Positions 10,648 through 18,977 of a DNA stretch of 64,000 nt are shown piece after piece. Made by a program: the position numbers and the translations under genes. The stretch's first letter is position 1; every line of letters begins with the position of its first letter. The stretch is taken from positions 1-64,000 of the forward strand of contig NZ_JAKGBW010000018.1 of NCBI RefSeq assembly GCF_021556485.1, given 5' to 3'. This stretch comes from Oceanobacillus alkalisoli. Its GTDB lineage: Bacteria; Bacillota; Bacilli; Bacillales; Amphibacillaceae. The notes under the pieces were generated by a model. The model did no database searches and had not been told where the DNA came from. It was given only the letters and a program-made list of their open reading frames with translations.

Positions 10648-12039
10648 CTACTGATTGCCTTTATCAAATTGAATATTTACAAACTGCTTCCCATCTTCTT
10701 CTGTTTGTTTACTTTTTTTTAATCCAATTAACCAGAGAATGTGATCTTCATCATCCACAACGATGGGCCATGACGCTCGCTTATGGAGGGGGACTTTTGC
10801 ATCGATAAAGACACTTTTTAGCTTCTTTGAGCCGCGAAGTCCTTTCCAGCTCATCCGGTCTCCATCTTTACGTGTTCTCACATGAAGAGGAAACGTGACC
10901 TTCTCCACGGGAATGTAGAGCGAGTAAGGGGTAGCTTTATCGCGTGTAACTGTATATGTAGCTGTTAGTACGGATCCATCCGGCAAATTGGTTTTGCCGG
11001 GGATCGCTAAGGTTAAATGAAAGAATTGTTGCCCAGGATTGTTTGCTTCGAAGTAAAAAGTCAGTTTGTTATATGCCCGGTTCAGCTTCAAGCCTAGTGG
11101 AAAATCAAGTGTTGCGTTTCCCATGGGGCTTCTGATGAGGGTGAGAAATTGTTCCTCATGTTCATACGAAAGTTGATTAGGTAATGTTTCGTACAGATAG
11201 TTCAATATTAGATGAAAGGCACGTCTTTGTAAAGATTGGTCGTACTTTTTAAACAAATTAATTTCAAGTGTTGCCTGCTGCTTTTCTTTTTCAAAAATGA
11301 CCACTTCTTGAACCGCACTTTTTGCTTCCTTTTGCAGAAATGCTTCATCTTCCGCAAGCGTCGCACTTAAATGCTGGGCTGTTCTTGCTATGTTCGCATT
11401 CCGGTCCTTCAACAGCGGGACGACTTGATGGCGGTAATAATTTCTTGTAAAAGTACGCTCAAAATTCGTTGCGTCAATTCGCGGCTGGATTCCGTTCTCC
11501 GCACAATAGGACTCGATTGCTCCCTTTGTGACAGCAAGGAGCGGCCGGATAATCATACCTTTTCCAAATGGCCGTGTAACGGGAATTCCTTGAAAGGCTT
11601 GAGAGGATGCTGTTCGGACAAGCTTCATCACAAGTGTTTCTACCTGATCGTCGCCATGATGACCAAGAGCGAGATAATCCGCTTCCAGTGCATTCATCTT
11701 CTCTTTAAAAAATTTATACCGAATTTCTCTTGCAGCAACCTCCGTACTAAGCCCCTCCTTATCCGCGAATGCCTGCACATCAAAGCTAGCGCCATGAAAC
11801 GGAATACCCCAGCTCTCGCACATATTTTTTACATAAGTGAAATCTGCTTCCGCTTCTTCTCCCCGTAGCTGGTGATTAAGGGAAAGGGCATGTATATCCA
11901 ATTCCCAACTCTTTCTCCATTTCACCAACAAATGCAATAAGCCCACGGAATCCGGACCACCCGAGACGCCGACAAGTACTCGTGCTCCCTTATGTAGAAG
12001 CTGATGTTTTTTTATAAAAGAACGTACTGCTTTTTCCAT
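10648..12039 (-). CDS. tilS: tRNA(Ile)-lysidine synthetase
   Basis: Modifies C34 of tRNA-Ile(CAU) to lysidine so that it reads AUA. The 463-residue protein has the PP-loop ATP-binding motif SGGPDS (26-31), the [17 protein letters not shown] segment, a central TilS domain and a C-terminal tRNA-binding domain ([20 protein letters not shown]). Its stop codon lies inside the hpt ribosome-binding region, so the two genes are coupled. Confidence 0.96.
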   Translation of the reverse strand: MEKAVRSFIKKHQLLHKGARVLVGVSGGPDSVGLLHLLVKWRKSWELDIHALSLNHQLRGEEAEADFTYVKNMCESWGIPFHGASFDVQAFADKEGLSTEVAAREIRYKFFKEKMNALEADYLALGHHGDDQVETLVMKLVRTASSQAFQGIPVTRPFGKGMIIRPLLAVTKGAIESYCAENGIQPRIDATNFERTFTRNYYRHQVVPLLKDRNANIARTAQHLSATLAEDEAFLQKEAKSAVQEVVIFEKEKQQATLEINLFKKYDQSLQRRAFHLILNYLYETLPNQLSYEHEEQFLTLIRSPMGNATLDFPLGLKLNRAYNKLTFYFEANNPGQQFFHLTLAIPGKTNLPDGSVLTATYTVTRDKATPYSLYIPVEKVTFPLHVRTRKDGDRMSWKGLRGSKKLKSVFIDAKVPLHKRASWPIVVDDEDHILWLIGLKKSKQTEEDGKQFVNIQFDKGNQ

Positions 12040-12096
12040 TTTGTCTCTCCGTCCATCGTATATACTGTTCTTATATTATCATAGTTTTCTTCCCCT

Positions 12097-13014
12097 CTAA
12101 AAGCACAATGAAGTGAGGATCGAAAGGATACTGAATAGGAAAATCCACATAGCCTCCAATAAGCCTATTTTCCCTGTTTCACGTTTGCTCTGATTTTTTC
12201 GGGAAAAGATAATCTGTTTTACTTCACGCTTCATTTGGTTGCTTGACGTGTATGTTCCGGTAATGGCTTTCTTCAATACCGGTGCATACGGTTGTAATGC
12301 TTTCACCCTGTCTATTCTTTTAAATAAAAAACTTGCCCGCCTAGTCTCTGGTCGTGAGAATCGCTGTGGATAAAAAATTTCGAGGAAGATGATTGCAAGT
12401 GCGAATAAATCATAGCTTGGTTCCGCCCGCCGGGATCCAAGACCCCAATACCCCCGATCATAAAACTCCGTATATTCTTTAATAGCACGTCCGATTTGCG
12501 TCACTCCTCCAACATCGATCCAGCGAATTCGCGGAGGCGCTTGGCTAATTAAAAGGTTATCGGTCTTTAAATCTCCAAATACCCAGCCCGCTTCATGAAG
12601 TTTTTCCAAGTCCTCCAGCAACTGGACCATAAACAAGCCTAGCCAGCTTGCACCATTTTTCCTGAAAAACTGCTGCACACTTTCACCCTGCACATATTCC
12701 ATCACGTAAAATGTATATGTTCGTCCGTTCGGTGCAAGCCAATCATCCACATCTAATAAAGCAGGCCCAAGAAGATTCCCTCGGACCTGCTTTAATGCTT
12801 TCAACACATTGACCTCCAGGGTCATCGATGTTTGCTTTTCACTTATTTTGAGTGCGGCTGTCTGATTCCCGTGCTGACAAAGGTAAACCGTTCCTATTGC
12901 CCCTTCACCGAGCTTCCGCTTCATCATATAATTATTTCCTTTAAATTTCCCTTGGATAAGAGTCCCAGGGGGTATGCTAGTAACCTGTTTCTTCCAATCC
13001 CGGTTCATCGCCAT
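12097..13014 (-). CDS. yabT: Sporulation-associated Ser/Thr protein kinase, membrane-anchored (YabT)
   Basis: A Hanks-type kinase. The 305-residue protein has a glycine-rich loop GEGAIGTVYL (about 36-45), a lysine in AALKIS, and the catalytic loop VFGDLKTDN, where the usual HRD is FGD. The metal loop is DVGG instead of DFG, and one C-terminal membrane helix (last 20 residues) ends the protein. In B. subtilis YabT is a DNA-dependent kinase made in the forespore that phosphorylates RecA. The ATG at 13014 has AAGGAG 8 bp upstream and lies inside yabS (38-nt overlap), so the two are co-translated. Confidence 0.9.
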   Translation of the reverse strand: MAMNRDWKKQVTSIPPGTLIQGKFKGNNYMMKRKLGEGAIGTVYLCQHGNQTAALKISEKQTSMTLEVNVLKALKQVRGNLLGPALLDVDDWLAPNGRTYTFYVMEYVQGESVQQFFRKNGASWLGLFMVQLLEDLEKLHEAGWVFGDLKTDNLLISQAPPRIRWIDVGGVTQIGRAIKEYTEFYDRGYWGLGSRRAEPSYDLFALAIIFLEIFYPQRFSRPETRRASFLFKRIDRVKALQPYAPVLKKAITGTYTSSNQMKREVKQIIFSRKNQSKRETGKIGLLEAMWIFLFSILSILTSLCF

Positions 13015-13717
13015 GACGGAAACTCCTTAATAAGCTCTTTTTACCGAACTGATAAATGGCTTCCCGAAGAGCAGGTCCTGTTGGGGTGATTCCACCACTC
13101 GTGATCTTCGGAAATACCGAAGAAATCGAATCAAGCTTCGGTGTCCAATCAAGCACCTTTTGGATATTCTTCCTTTTCCCTGGGAAGCTATAGATGGCAA
13201 AGCGGTTTTTTCCTGTCCGGGCATTGAGACTAATCGAGAGATCGATCAAGGCCGCTTTCACCATCTGCAGTTTATGATGCATACTTGCGCTCGTATCTAG
13301 TAAAATCAATACTTCAAGATCAGTAGTTTCACCCAGTTCTTCGACTACTTCCACAATTTCACCGCGTTTTTCTGGTTCGATATCTTCGAGGCTTTGGTCT
13401 TTTCCAAGAATTTGTTTCAATTCCTGATTGACGAATCCTTGTAATGTCTCGTTCATCGCCTGCTTTGTCACCATTTGGACCGTCTGAGATAATGCTTCAC
13501 TATAAACAAGTTGACTTACTCCGCCCCCTGACAGAGCGATTTCTTCCACTTCCGTCAGACCATGACTCTCTTCACTCTCATCATGATCAAGGATACCGAT
13601 AACATTCACAGCGATTCCCTGCTCAAATGCTAGAGCCGCTGTTGCTGCCGGATCCTCCCCTTGGTTCGAACAGCCATCTGTTAATAATAAAATTTGCCTT
13701 AATGTTCCTTTTTTCAT
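12977..13717 (-). CDS. yabS: von Willebrand factor A domain protein (YabS)
   Basis: The function is not established; the gene is a conserved sporulation-locus neighbour of yabT and spoIIE. The 246-residue soluble protein has a vWA domain in its second half with the metal-site motif LLDTSASM (about residues 138-145). Its N-terminus (ILLLTDGCSNQG) resembles the end of another vWA fold. It overlaps yabT by 38 nt. A sigma-F-like promoter lies directly upstream (13750-13778), in keeping with forespore expression in B. subtilis. Confidence 0.85.
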   Translation of the reverse strand: MKKGTLRQILLLTDGCSNQGEDPAATAALAFEQGIAVNVIGILDHDESEESHGLTEVEEIALSGGGVSQLVYSEALSQTVQMVTKQAMNETLQGFVNQELKQILGKDQSLEDIEPEKRGEIVEVVEELGETTDLEVLILLDTSASMHHKLQMVKAALIDLSISLNARTGKNRFAIYSFPGKRKNIQKVLDWTPKLDSISSVFPKITSGGITPTGPALREAIYQFGKKSLLRSFRHGDEPGLEETGY

Positions 13718-13749
13718 TATTATATTACCCTCCCGTTCCTAGTTTTATT

Positions 13750-13778
13750 AGCATCACCAGAAAACGGGGAGGATATAC
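13750..13778 (-). promoter_or_regulatory. yabS: Sigma-F-like promoter of yabS-yabT
   Basis: On the minus strand GTATA (13774-13778), a 15-bp spacer and GGTGATGCT (13750-13758) fit the sigma-F pattern GYATA...GGNNANANT with one mismatch. It lies between the spoIIE stop and the yabS start. Confidence 0.5.
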
Positions 13779-16226
13779 TCAGCCCAGAGCTTTATTTGGA
13801 TAGATCGGAACGGATGCCCATTTCGGTTGATTCTTGTTAATCTTCGCAACGAGGACGGTCATATCATCATCAATTTCTCCTGATTTTGTACGGATCACCT
13901 CCTCCAGTAAAAGATCAGCAATTTCCTGTGGATCCTCCGTTTTCATTTCTTTTAGTGTCCGCTTCAGCCAAAGGTCCGTATTTTCCACATGTCGGGGCCC
14001 ATCGAACACCCCATCGCTTATCATAATTAAAAGATCTCCGGAGATGAGCTGGTCACTAACAATATCAATATCGACATCATGTAGGATCCCCATCGGCAGG
14101 TTGCCTGCTTCAATCTTTACTATTTCATCCCCCCGCTTCACAAAACTTGGTGCAGCACTCACTTTAAGGAATTTCACCATCGCATGATTCAAATCAATGA
14201 CAGCAAGATCCAACGTAGCGAACATTTCATCGGTCGTGCGTAGTGCTAAAATCGAATTAATTGATTTAATCGCCACCTTTTCCGGGATACCGATTTGTAA
14301 AATTTGCTGAAGAAGCCGCAGCGTTTCTTCACTCTCCTCTTGGGCTCGTCTACCATTCCCCATCCCGTCACTAATCGCCATCGCATATTTTCCTTCACCG
14401 AGCTCCATCGTTTTAAAGCTATCACCGGAAATGAAGCCGCCGCCTTTTGCCGCATTGGCCGCTCCTGTTTCCACAACATATTCTTTTGCCGACCCGAAGG
14501 ACAGGTAACTATAGCCATTTGGAAACGGGGAGATTTCTTCCTCTTTTACAACAATCATCTCTCCTAAAATATCCGTTAATACAGGGGCGATGAGCTTTTC
14601 CCCTTCGCCGTGATAATCATAGAAGGAGACCATCATCTCAATATCGACATTCCCTTTGTTCAGCTGATAGATATCGAGCTTTTCCAGTTCAATCCCAAGT
14701 CCTTTTAACGCTTCAATGATTTGCATTTCTTGTTTTTCGTGATGCTCCCTTTCTTTTAAAATCTCATTGGCAAAATCATCCATTACTTCCGAAACACCGA
14801 ATAATTGATCTGCCACAATTCGCTTGCTTTCCTGAACCTGACGTCTCAGATGGTGGTTTGCCATGTAATAGGTCATCTCTTCCTTCATCACTTCAAGTGT
14901 TGATTTCGACTTGACACAATGGTTCTCAAACTCCTTCCTTATTTTCAAACTCGGCTCCTGATTACTCGCATAAGCTTCCTTCATTCCCTCCATGAGCTGA
15001 TACGTTTTATCAAAGTCCTTCTGCCAGCAGCGTTCTTTCATGAAGCAGCTCTGGCATGTCCTTTCCGTCACCTGGCTTAGGAATTGATCCGTATCCCGTT
15101 TCTTAGCTGCATGACTGGATGAATCACTTTCCGCCACAGCGAAACTGCGGGCGAGCGCATCAAACACACCAGAAAACTGTTTCACCCGATTCGCCGTCAC
15201 ATCCCGTACCTTTTGTGAATATTGCTGCTGTTCCCGTGCATGTTCCTCTGTGCCTGGTATGTAGCGGGAAATACTCGAAAACCAGCTCGCCGGTGTAATA
15301 AAGAAGAGGAAGATAGCAATAAAAGATTCGGTTAAGGAATTCACCAATGTAAAACTTTCTCCGTAGATGACGATGAGTAATGTCCCGACCAATAAACCGG
15401 CCGCAACACCAAACTTCCTTCCTTCTTTTAATAACCCTCCTAATAATCCGGAGAAAGCGAGCAAGCTCATCTGGAATAGGTTTGCCACGTTGGCAAGGGA
15501 TAAAATCAGTCCGACAACGACCCCCACTGTTGAACCGATTGCCGCCCCGCCAACAAAAGCAAAGACCAAAACAAAATAACGGGCAAAAATTTGCTCCACC
15601 GCAGCACCGTAAATGAACCAACCTATCGTACCGGTTAAAATCGAGGCAATTAAAATAATCATACAGACGATTTCTTCATTTCTTAACGTTGGTTTATAGC
15701 GTTTTGGTGATAATAAAGGAATGCTTTGCATAAAGATAAGTACAAGCACGGCACCAAGCACACTTTCTACAACAATGAGCAGCCACTCGTAGGAAGTTAT
15801 TGGTCCGTTCAATGAATAGAAGAAAATACGCGGCAACATTGTCGCAAATCCAACTGCAAAAGGAAGGATTACTTTTTCCCTTTTGAGCTGCATAAATACT
15901 GCAAGAAGAATGAGAAATACAAGGACAGAAAGCATAATAAAGCCTGTATGTTCAAATGTATAAGTCACTGCCCCTAAAGAAACGGCAAGCAGCGCGTGTA
16001 GCGTTTTCTTCCGCTGCATCAGCCAGACGCTCGCAAGAAATGCTAAAGCAAACGGAGAAACTGCTGATAAAATGACCGCCCTCCCAAGTAAAAAGCCAAT
16101 CATCACCAGCAACAGGCCTCGATCGATAAATAATACTTTTGCCTTTGTTTTCCATGGATGTTGTTTCTTTTTCTGGATATTTTCTTTCCAACCGACATAT
16201 CCCGCTGATTCAACCGATTGCATCAT
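13779..16226 (-). CDS. spoIIE: Stage II sporulation protein E (SpoIIAA phosphatase)
   Basis: Dephosphorylates the anti-anti-sigma factor SpoIIAA at the polar septum and so releases sigma-F; it also interacts with FtsZ. The 815-residue protein has about ten membrane helices (roughly 35-320), a central regulatory part with paired cysteines (CQSCFMKERCW), and a C-terminal PP2C domain. AISDGMGNG (about 622-630) and ISDGVFDGP hold the metal-binding aspartates. The start at 16226 follows GGAG; a second ATG is adjacent. Expression is predicted from the Spo0A-type promoter at 16254-16286. Confidence 0.96.
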   Translation of the reverse strand: MMQSVESAGYVGWKENIQKKKQHPWKTKAKVLFIDRGLLLVMIGFLLGRAVILSAVSPFALAFLASVWLMQRKKTLHALLAVSLGAVTYTFEHTGFIMLSVLVFLILLAVFMQLKREKVILPFAVGFATMLPRIFFYSLNGPITSYEWLLIVVESVLGAVLVLIFMQSIPLLSPKRYKPTLRNEEIVCMIILIASILTGTIGWFIYGAAVEQIFARYFVLVFAFVGGAAIGSTVGVVVGLILSLANVANLFQMSLLAFSGLLGGLLKEGRKFGVAAGLLVGTLLIVIYGESFTLVNSLTESFIAIFLFFITPASWFSSISRYIPGTEEHAREQQQYSQKVRDVTANRVKQFSGVFDALARSFAVAESDSSSHAAKKRDTDQFLSQVTERTCQSCFMKERCWQKDFDKTYQLMEGMKEAYASNQEPSLKIRKEFENHCVKSKSTLEVMKEEMTYYMANHHLRRQVQESKRIVADQLFGVSEVMDDFANEILKEREHHEKQEMQIIEALKGLGIELEKLDIYQLNKGNVDIEMMVSFYDYHGEGEKLIAPVLTDILGEMIVVKEEEISPFPNGYSYLSFGSAKEYVVETGAANAAKGGGFISGDSFKTMELGEGKYAMAISDGMGNGRRAQEESEETLRLLQQILQIGIPEKVAIKSINSILALRTTDEMFATLDLAVIDLNHAMVKFLKVSAAPSFVKRGDEIVKIEAGNLPMGILHDVDIDIVSDQLISGDLLIMISDGVFDGPRHVENTDLWLKRTLKEMKTEDPQEIADLLLEEVIRTKSGEIDDDMTVLVAKINKNQPKWASVPIYPNKALG

Positions 16227-16253
16227 TCACCATCACTCCATTCTTTTCTGATT

Positions 16254-16286
16254 AGTAAACCATATTCAGAAAACTTTTGTTGTCAA
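16254..16286 (-). promoter_or_regulatory. spoIIE: spoIIE promoter with 21-bp spacer (Spo0A-activated type)
   Basis: On the minus strand TTGACA (16281-16286) and TTTACT (16254-16259) are 21 bp apart. That is too far for ordinary sigma-A use but matches the known 21-bp spacing of Spo0A-dependent spoIIE and spoIIG promoters. A 0A-box-like CGTCGAA (one mismatch to TGTCGAA) lies 26 bp further upstream at 16313-16319. Confidence 0.65.
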
Positions 16287-16312
16287 AATTTCAGTGCTCG
16301 TCCTAAAAATCG

Positions 16313-16319
16313 TTCGACG
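16313..16319 (-). promoter_or_regulatory. 0A-box-like site upstream of spoIIE
   Basis: CGTCGAA on the minus strand differs from the Spo0A box TGTCGAA at the first base only. Its position upstream of the -35 fits an activating site. A single 7-mer is weak evidence alone. Confidence 0.4.
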
Positions 16320-16592
16320 GAAAGAGATAAAGAATCCAAGATTAACGCACGAACGCCTGTCTGTTTGAAATCTAGTAAACTCAGTGGCTGTAGTCTGGAT
16401 GGGGTGAAACGGAAAGGTGTGGCAATTTGCGGAAATGATGAATGTTTGACGAAAAAGTGGGAAATAGGGAGTGAGAAGCGTAAGATGGGAAGGCATATTT
16501 GTGAACATCAAGATTTTAATTGTAGACTCCGGTGGATATTTTCTTGAACTTCGGCATTTTCAATAAGAACTTCAACATTTCACAAAAAACCA
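16320..16592. other. Gene-free stretch between spoIIE and tRNA-Met
   Basis: Short open frames occur on both strands but show no recognisable protein, no good ribosome-binding site and no conserved motif. I see nothing here beyond the spoIIE upstream control region at one end and the tRNA promoter at the other. Confidence 0.5.
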
Positions 16593-16621
16593 TTGACACA
16601 ACCTAATTTCTGTTGTATTAT
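16593..16621 (+). promoter_or_regulatory. tRNA-Met promoter
   Basis: A perfect TTGACA (16593-16598), 17-bp spacer and TATTAT (16616-16621) end 19 bp before the tRNA gene. The strong consensus suits a stable-RNA promoter. Confidence 0.8.
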
Positions 16622-16640
16622 AAATCTCGTTGACATTTTT

Positions 16641-16714
16641 GGCGGCGTAGCTCAGCTGGCGAGAGCGTACGGTTCATACCCGTAAGGTCGTGGGTTCGAT
16701 CCCCTCCGCCGCTA
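16641..16714 (+). tRNA. tRNA-Met (CAU), elongator type
   Basis: A 74-nt cloverleaf. The acceptor arms GGCGGCG and CGCCGCT pair (with a terminal G-U), the D-arm contains AGCTCAGCTGG, the anticodon loop is TTCATAC with CAT, and the T-loop is TTCGATC. One T-stem pair is a U-U mismatch (GTGGG with CCCTC). CCA is not encoded. B. subtilis carries tRNA-Met plus tRNA-Glu at this place; no tRNA-Glu is seen here, and palindromic repeats follow instead. Confidence 0.95.
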
Positions 16715-16725
16715 TATACAAAAGT

Positions 16726-16857
16726 AAAAAAGACCGGTTAGGGACTGACGAATTGGACTGTGATGCAGGAAGATAAAGGAAACACGGTGAGGCAACGAAC
16801 CGATGTTGACTTATCGACCGGAAGCACAGGAAATTCGTGCAGTCCCTGGTCTTTTTT
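16726..16857. repeat. Family B palindromic repeat, copy B2
   Basis: Nested inverted repeats: AAAAAAGACC/GGTCTTTTTT, AGGGACTG/CAGTCCCT, CGAATT/AATTCG and GATAA/TTATC around a CGGT...ACCG hairpin. The core GATAAAGGAAACACGGTGAG through GATGTTGACTTATCGAC is identical to that of B3. The final T-run after the outer stem means it may terminate the tRNA-Met transcript. Confidence 0.8.
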
Positions 16858-16881
16858 ATTAGACGATATTACAAAAGCTGA

Positions 16882-17007
16882 AAAGTGCGTTTAGGGATGA
16901 TCGAACTGGACTGCGGTGTAAGAAGATAAAGGAAACACGGTGAGGCAACGAACCGATGTTGACTTATCGACTGAAAGCGCGGGAAGTTCGGTTCATCCCT
17001 GCACTTT
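16882..17007. repeat. Family B palindromic repeat, copy B3
   Basis: Same core as B2, but with different outer arms: AAAGTGC/GCACTTT, AGGGATGA/TCATCCCT and CGAACT/AGTTCG. The core is kept while the stems vary in sequence yet still pair, which suggests that folding matters. It lies only 24 bp after B2. Confidence 0.8.
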
Positions 17008-17030
17008 GAAGCTAGACAATACAAAAGTAA

Positions 17031-17076
17031 AAAAGACCGGTTAGGGATTTCCACACCATTCCCTAACCGGTCTTTT
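17031..17076. terminator. Long perfect hairpin downstream of the family B pair
   Basis: AAAAGACCGGTTAGGGA and TCCCTAACCGGTCTTTT pair over 17 bp around a 12-nt loop, with T-runs in both directions. Its left arm and about 10 preceding bases repeat the sequence at 16718-16745, the left arm of B2. It probably works as a bidirectional terminator between the tRNA unit and yabR. Confidence 0.75.
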
Positions 17077-17095
17077 TCAATCTATACATCAACAA

Positions 17096-17139
17096 AAAAC
17101 AAAGCAGCAGACCCATCTTTTAGGATGAATCTGCTGCTT
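17096..17139 (-). terminator. yabR terminator
   Basis: On the minus strand AAGCAGCAGA pairs with TCTGCTGCTT, extended by ATTCATCC/GGATGGG-type pairing, and TTTGTTTTTTG follows. It lies shortly after the yabR stop codon. Confidence 0.82.
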
Positions 17140-17181
17140 CTCTATCACAGAGCATTGTAATTTCCTTCGGGCAGCAAACTA

Positions 17182-17565
17182 TTAACCGCGTTTAGCACCT
17201 CGACCTCCACGTTTGGACTCCGTATGCTTCTTAAGTGAGGCTAGACGATCTTCAGAATCCTTAAGGAAACGACTCATTTTCGATTCGAAACTTTCTTGAC
17301 GCTCTTTTACACTTTTTTGGCGAACCGGACGCTCTTTTGCCTTCTTAATCGATAGGCCAATTTTGCCATCCTTCTCGACATTGATTACTTTAACCTCAAC
17401 AGTATCGCCAACACTTAAGTGATCGTTAATGTCCTTTACATAGTTGTCAGCAACTTCACTAATGTGGACCAGGCCTGTTTTACCTTTCTCGAGCTCAACA
17501 AACGCTCCAAAATTTGTGATTCCTGTAACCTTACCTTGCAGCTTGCTGCCTACTTCGATTGACAT
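17182..17565 (-). CDS. yabR: S1-domain RNA-binding protein (YabR)
   Basis: One S1 domain (residues 1-75: GKVTGITNFGAFVELEKGKTGLVHIS...) is followed by a basic tail of about 50 residues ending in GGRGAKRG. It is related to general stress protein 13 and probably binds RNA or ribosomes; its precise role is unknown. The 127-residue length fits YabR. It lies downstream of divIC with a 70-bp gap and ends with its own terminator. Confidence 0.9.
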   Translation of the reverse strand: MSIEVGSKLQGKVTGITNFGAFVELEKGKTGLVHISEVADNYVKDINDHLSVGDTVEVKVINVEKDGKIGLSIKKAKERPVRQKSVKERQESFESKMSRFLKDSEDRLASLKKHTESKRGGRGAKRG

Positions 17566-17637
17566 AAAAAAAATGCTCCTCCTTAAAAGTTTGAGTAAAA
17601 TTCTCTACATATAGTATATGGCTGTTCATGTAAAGTG

Positions 17638-18018
17638 TCAATATGACGGGTCTTCATTTGGGAGTTTAAAGATTAACTCTCCCTTTTTCGTAAAGAAATA
17701 ATTCGTTCTTGCAATATCTAAGACATAGTCTTCATCATTCAACAGTTCAATTTCTTCAAGCAGTTGAGCCTCTTCCTGCTGTAATCCCGCTAATTCGGAT
17801 TGCAGTTGCTCGTACTTCTCCGTTTTTTCGGCATGTAGTGCCCGTTGGTTCCAATGATAGACTCCCATAAAGCCGATAATCAATACTGTTACAATGGTAG
17901 ATAACACAAGGCGACGAATTAAACGCTGCTTCTTTCGATTCTGTCTCTCTATGTATGCATCATACTGTTGGACGTAATTCGAATCTAATCTTGTTACCGT
18001 TTTTCTTTCTGCGGACAA
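17638..18018 (-). CDS. divIC: Septum formation initiator protein DivIC
   Basis: Division protein that works with FtsL and DivIB at the septum. The 126-residue protein has a basic cytoplasmic N-terminus, one membrane helix (about 37-57) and an external coiled coil (about 65-100, AEKTEKYEQLQSELAGLQQE). It ends in the DivIC/FtsB signature DIARTNYFFTKKGELIFKLP. It starts 5 bp after yabQ, so it is co-transcribed with the sporulation genes upstream. Confidence 0.94.
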   Translation of the reverse strand: MSAERKTVTRLDSNYVQQYDAYIERQNRKKQRLIRRLVLSTIVTVLIIGFMGVYHWNQRALHAEKTEKYEQLQSELAGLQQEEAQLLEEIELLNDEDYVLDIARTNYFFTKKGELIFKLPNEDPSY

Positions 18019-18023
18019 TTACC

Positions 18024-18623
18024 CTACCTCCTCTTAAACGTGGCATACTCCAAGCCCTTCTTTAATATATTTCTTATTGTACTATAAATCGGATGCAATT
18101 TGTGGAAAAATTTAATGAAATTTTCTGGTATAAGCGGTTTTAAAATTCTACCAATCATTAGGAATGGAAATAGGATAATTTTCAATATAATGGCTAGTAG
18201 TTTTACTACCAAATTAATTATAAATACAATGATGCCTGACAATAGAAAAAAGATCCATTTAAGCGGTGTGACGATGAAAATTAGAAATACCTGCTTGATA
18301 AAGCGGAAAATGGTTCGTAGTACCGAGATTACCCCTTCCAGCACATTACGGTAGACCGTTTTCAATAACGCCTGATAAAAGGAAAAGCCCAACAGACAAG
18401 CTAAAAATATATAAAGCCGAATTTCTCCGGAATTAACAAGGAATAAAAAATAGAAAACAATAATTGTCTGTAGAAGCCAAAAGCCGATTTCAAGTAAATA
18501 GCTGATGACTGTACGATTTTTCCAATGAACGGAAAACCGGCGGAACGTATCTTGGGCAAGCCCTAAGTAAATTCCACTTAGCACCATGACAGCCATTGTT
18601 GTAAACTGTACGGAGAGCGTCAT
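18024..18623 (-). CDS. yabQ: Spore cortex biosynthesis protein YabQ
   Basis: A mother-cell membrane protein needed for cortex formation in B. subtilis. The 199-residue protein has N-terminal helices (TTMAVMVLSGIYLGLAQDTF, then two more up to about residue 85) and a further pair around 105-150, with basic loops. Its ATG overlaps the yabP stop by 4 nt (ATGA). Family assignment rests on the N-terminal signature and gene order. Confidence 0.9.
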   Translation of the reverse strand: MTLSVQFTTMAVMVLSGIYLGLAQDTFRRFSVHWKNRTVISYLLEIGFWLLQTIIVFYFLFLVNSGEIRLYIFLACLLGFSFYQALLKTVYRNVLEGVISVLRTIFRFIKQVFLIFIVTPLKWIFFLLSGIIVFIINLVVKLLAIILKIILFPFLMIGRILKPLIPENFIKFFHKLHPIYSTIRNILKKGLEYATFKRR

Positions 18624-18925
18624 CGGAATAACTTGCTAAAGAATCCTTTAGCTTTCTCCCCGCTTACTTCATCAATATAGGAAAGCTCATAAATTCTGCC
18701 CTTTATCGTTACATTGCCAGCGTTAACATCAAGATTTTTCAATTGAAGGTTTTGGCCGCGGATGATGAGATAGCCTTGCACTGTCTCTAGTAGAAACTCT
18801 TCATTATCAAAGCTGTCGACTTCCTTTACACCACTGATTTCAAGTGTTTTGCGATTCACAAGTTTTACTTGGTGATCTAGTTCTGTCCGATTATTATTAG
18901 TAGGATAATTCCCCAATTCATTCAT
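18620..18925 (-). CDS. yabP: Sporulation protein YabP
   Basis: A 101-residue soluble protein of the YabP/YqfC family, required in the mother cell together with YabQ. The middle shows the family pattern EISGVKEVDSFDNEEFLLET and LIIRGQNLQLKNLDV. It overlaps yabQ by 4 nt. A 52-bp gap before it contains a candidate sigma-E promoter, consistent with its known control. Confidence 0.92.
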   Translation of the reverse strand: MNELGNYPTNNNRTELDHQVKLVNRKTLEISGVKEVDSFDNEEFLLETVQGYLIIRGQNLQLKNLDVNAGNVTIKGRIYELSYIDEVSGEKAKGFFSKLFR

Positions 18926-18947
18926 AAAAAAACCTCCTTCTCACTGT

Positions 18948-18976
18948 ATTTTATGAGAGGAGGGACAAGTATAGAA
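18948..18976 (-). promoter_or_regulatory. yabP: Possible sigma-E promoter of yabP-yabQ
   Basis: On the minus strand TTCTATA (18970-18976), a 14-bp spacer and CATAAAAT (18948-18955) loosely fit sigma-E (-10 CATACAAT). It sits in the only gap of the rqcP-yabP-yabQ-divIC series. The -35 is poor. Confidence 0.4.
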
Positions 18977-18977
18977 C

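Noticed and set aside
15160-15621. 153-codon frame inside spoIIE on the same strand
   Set aside because: A shadow frame rich in Cys, Arg and Phe within the spoIIE membrane-domain coding sequence.
16266-16511. 81-codon minus-strand frame and a 109-codon plus-strand frame (16218-16547) between spoIIE and tRNA-Met
   Set aside because: Neither has a ribosome-binding site, a protein-like composition or a recognisable motif; they overlap each other and the spoIIE promoter.
16715-17100. A CRISPR array behind tRNA-Met
   Set aside because: The repeated cores are only two, are long and palindromic, and have no regular unique spacers or cas genes.
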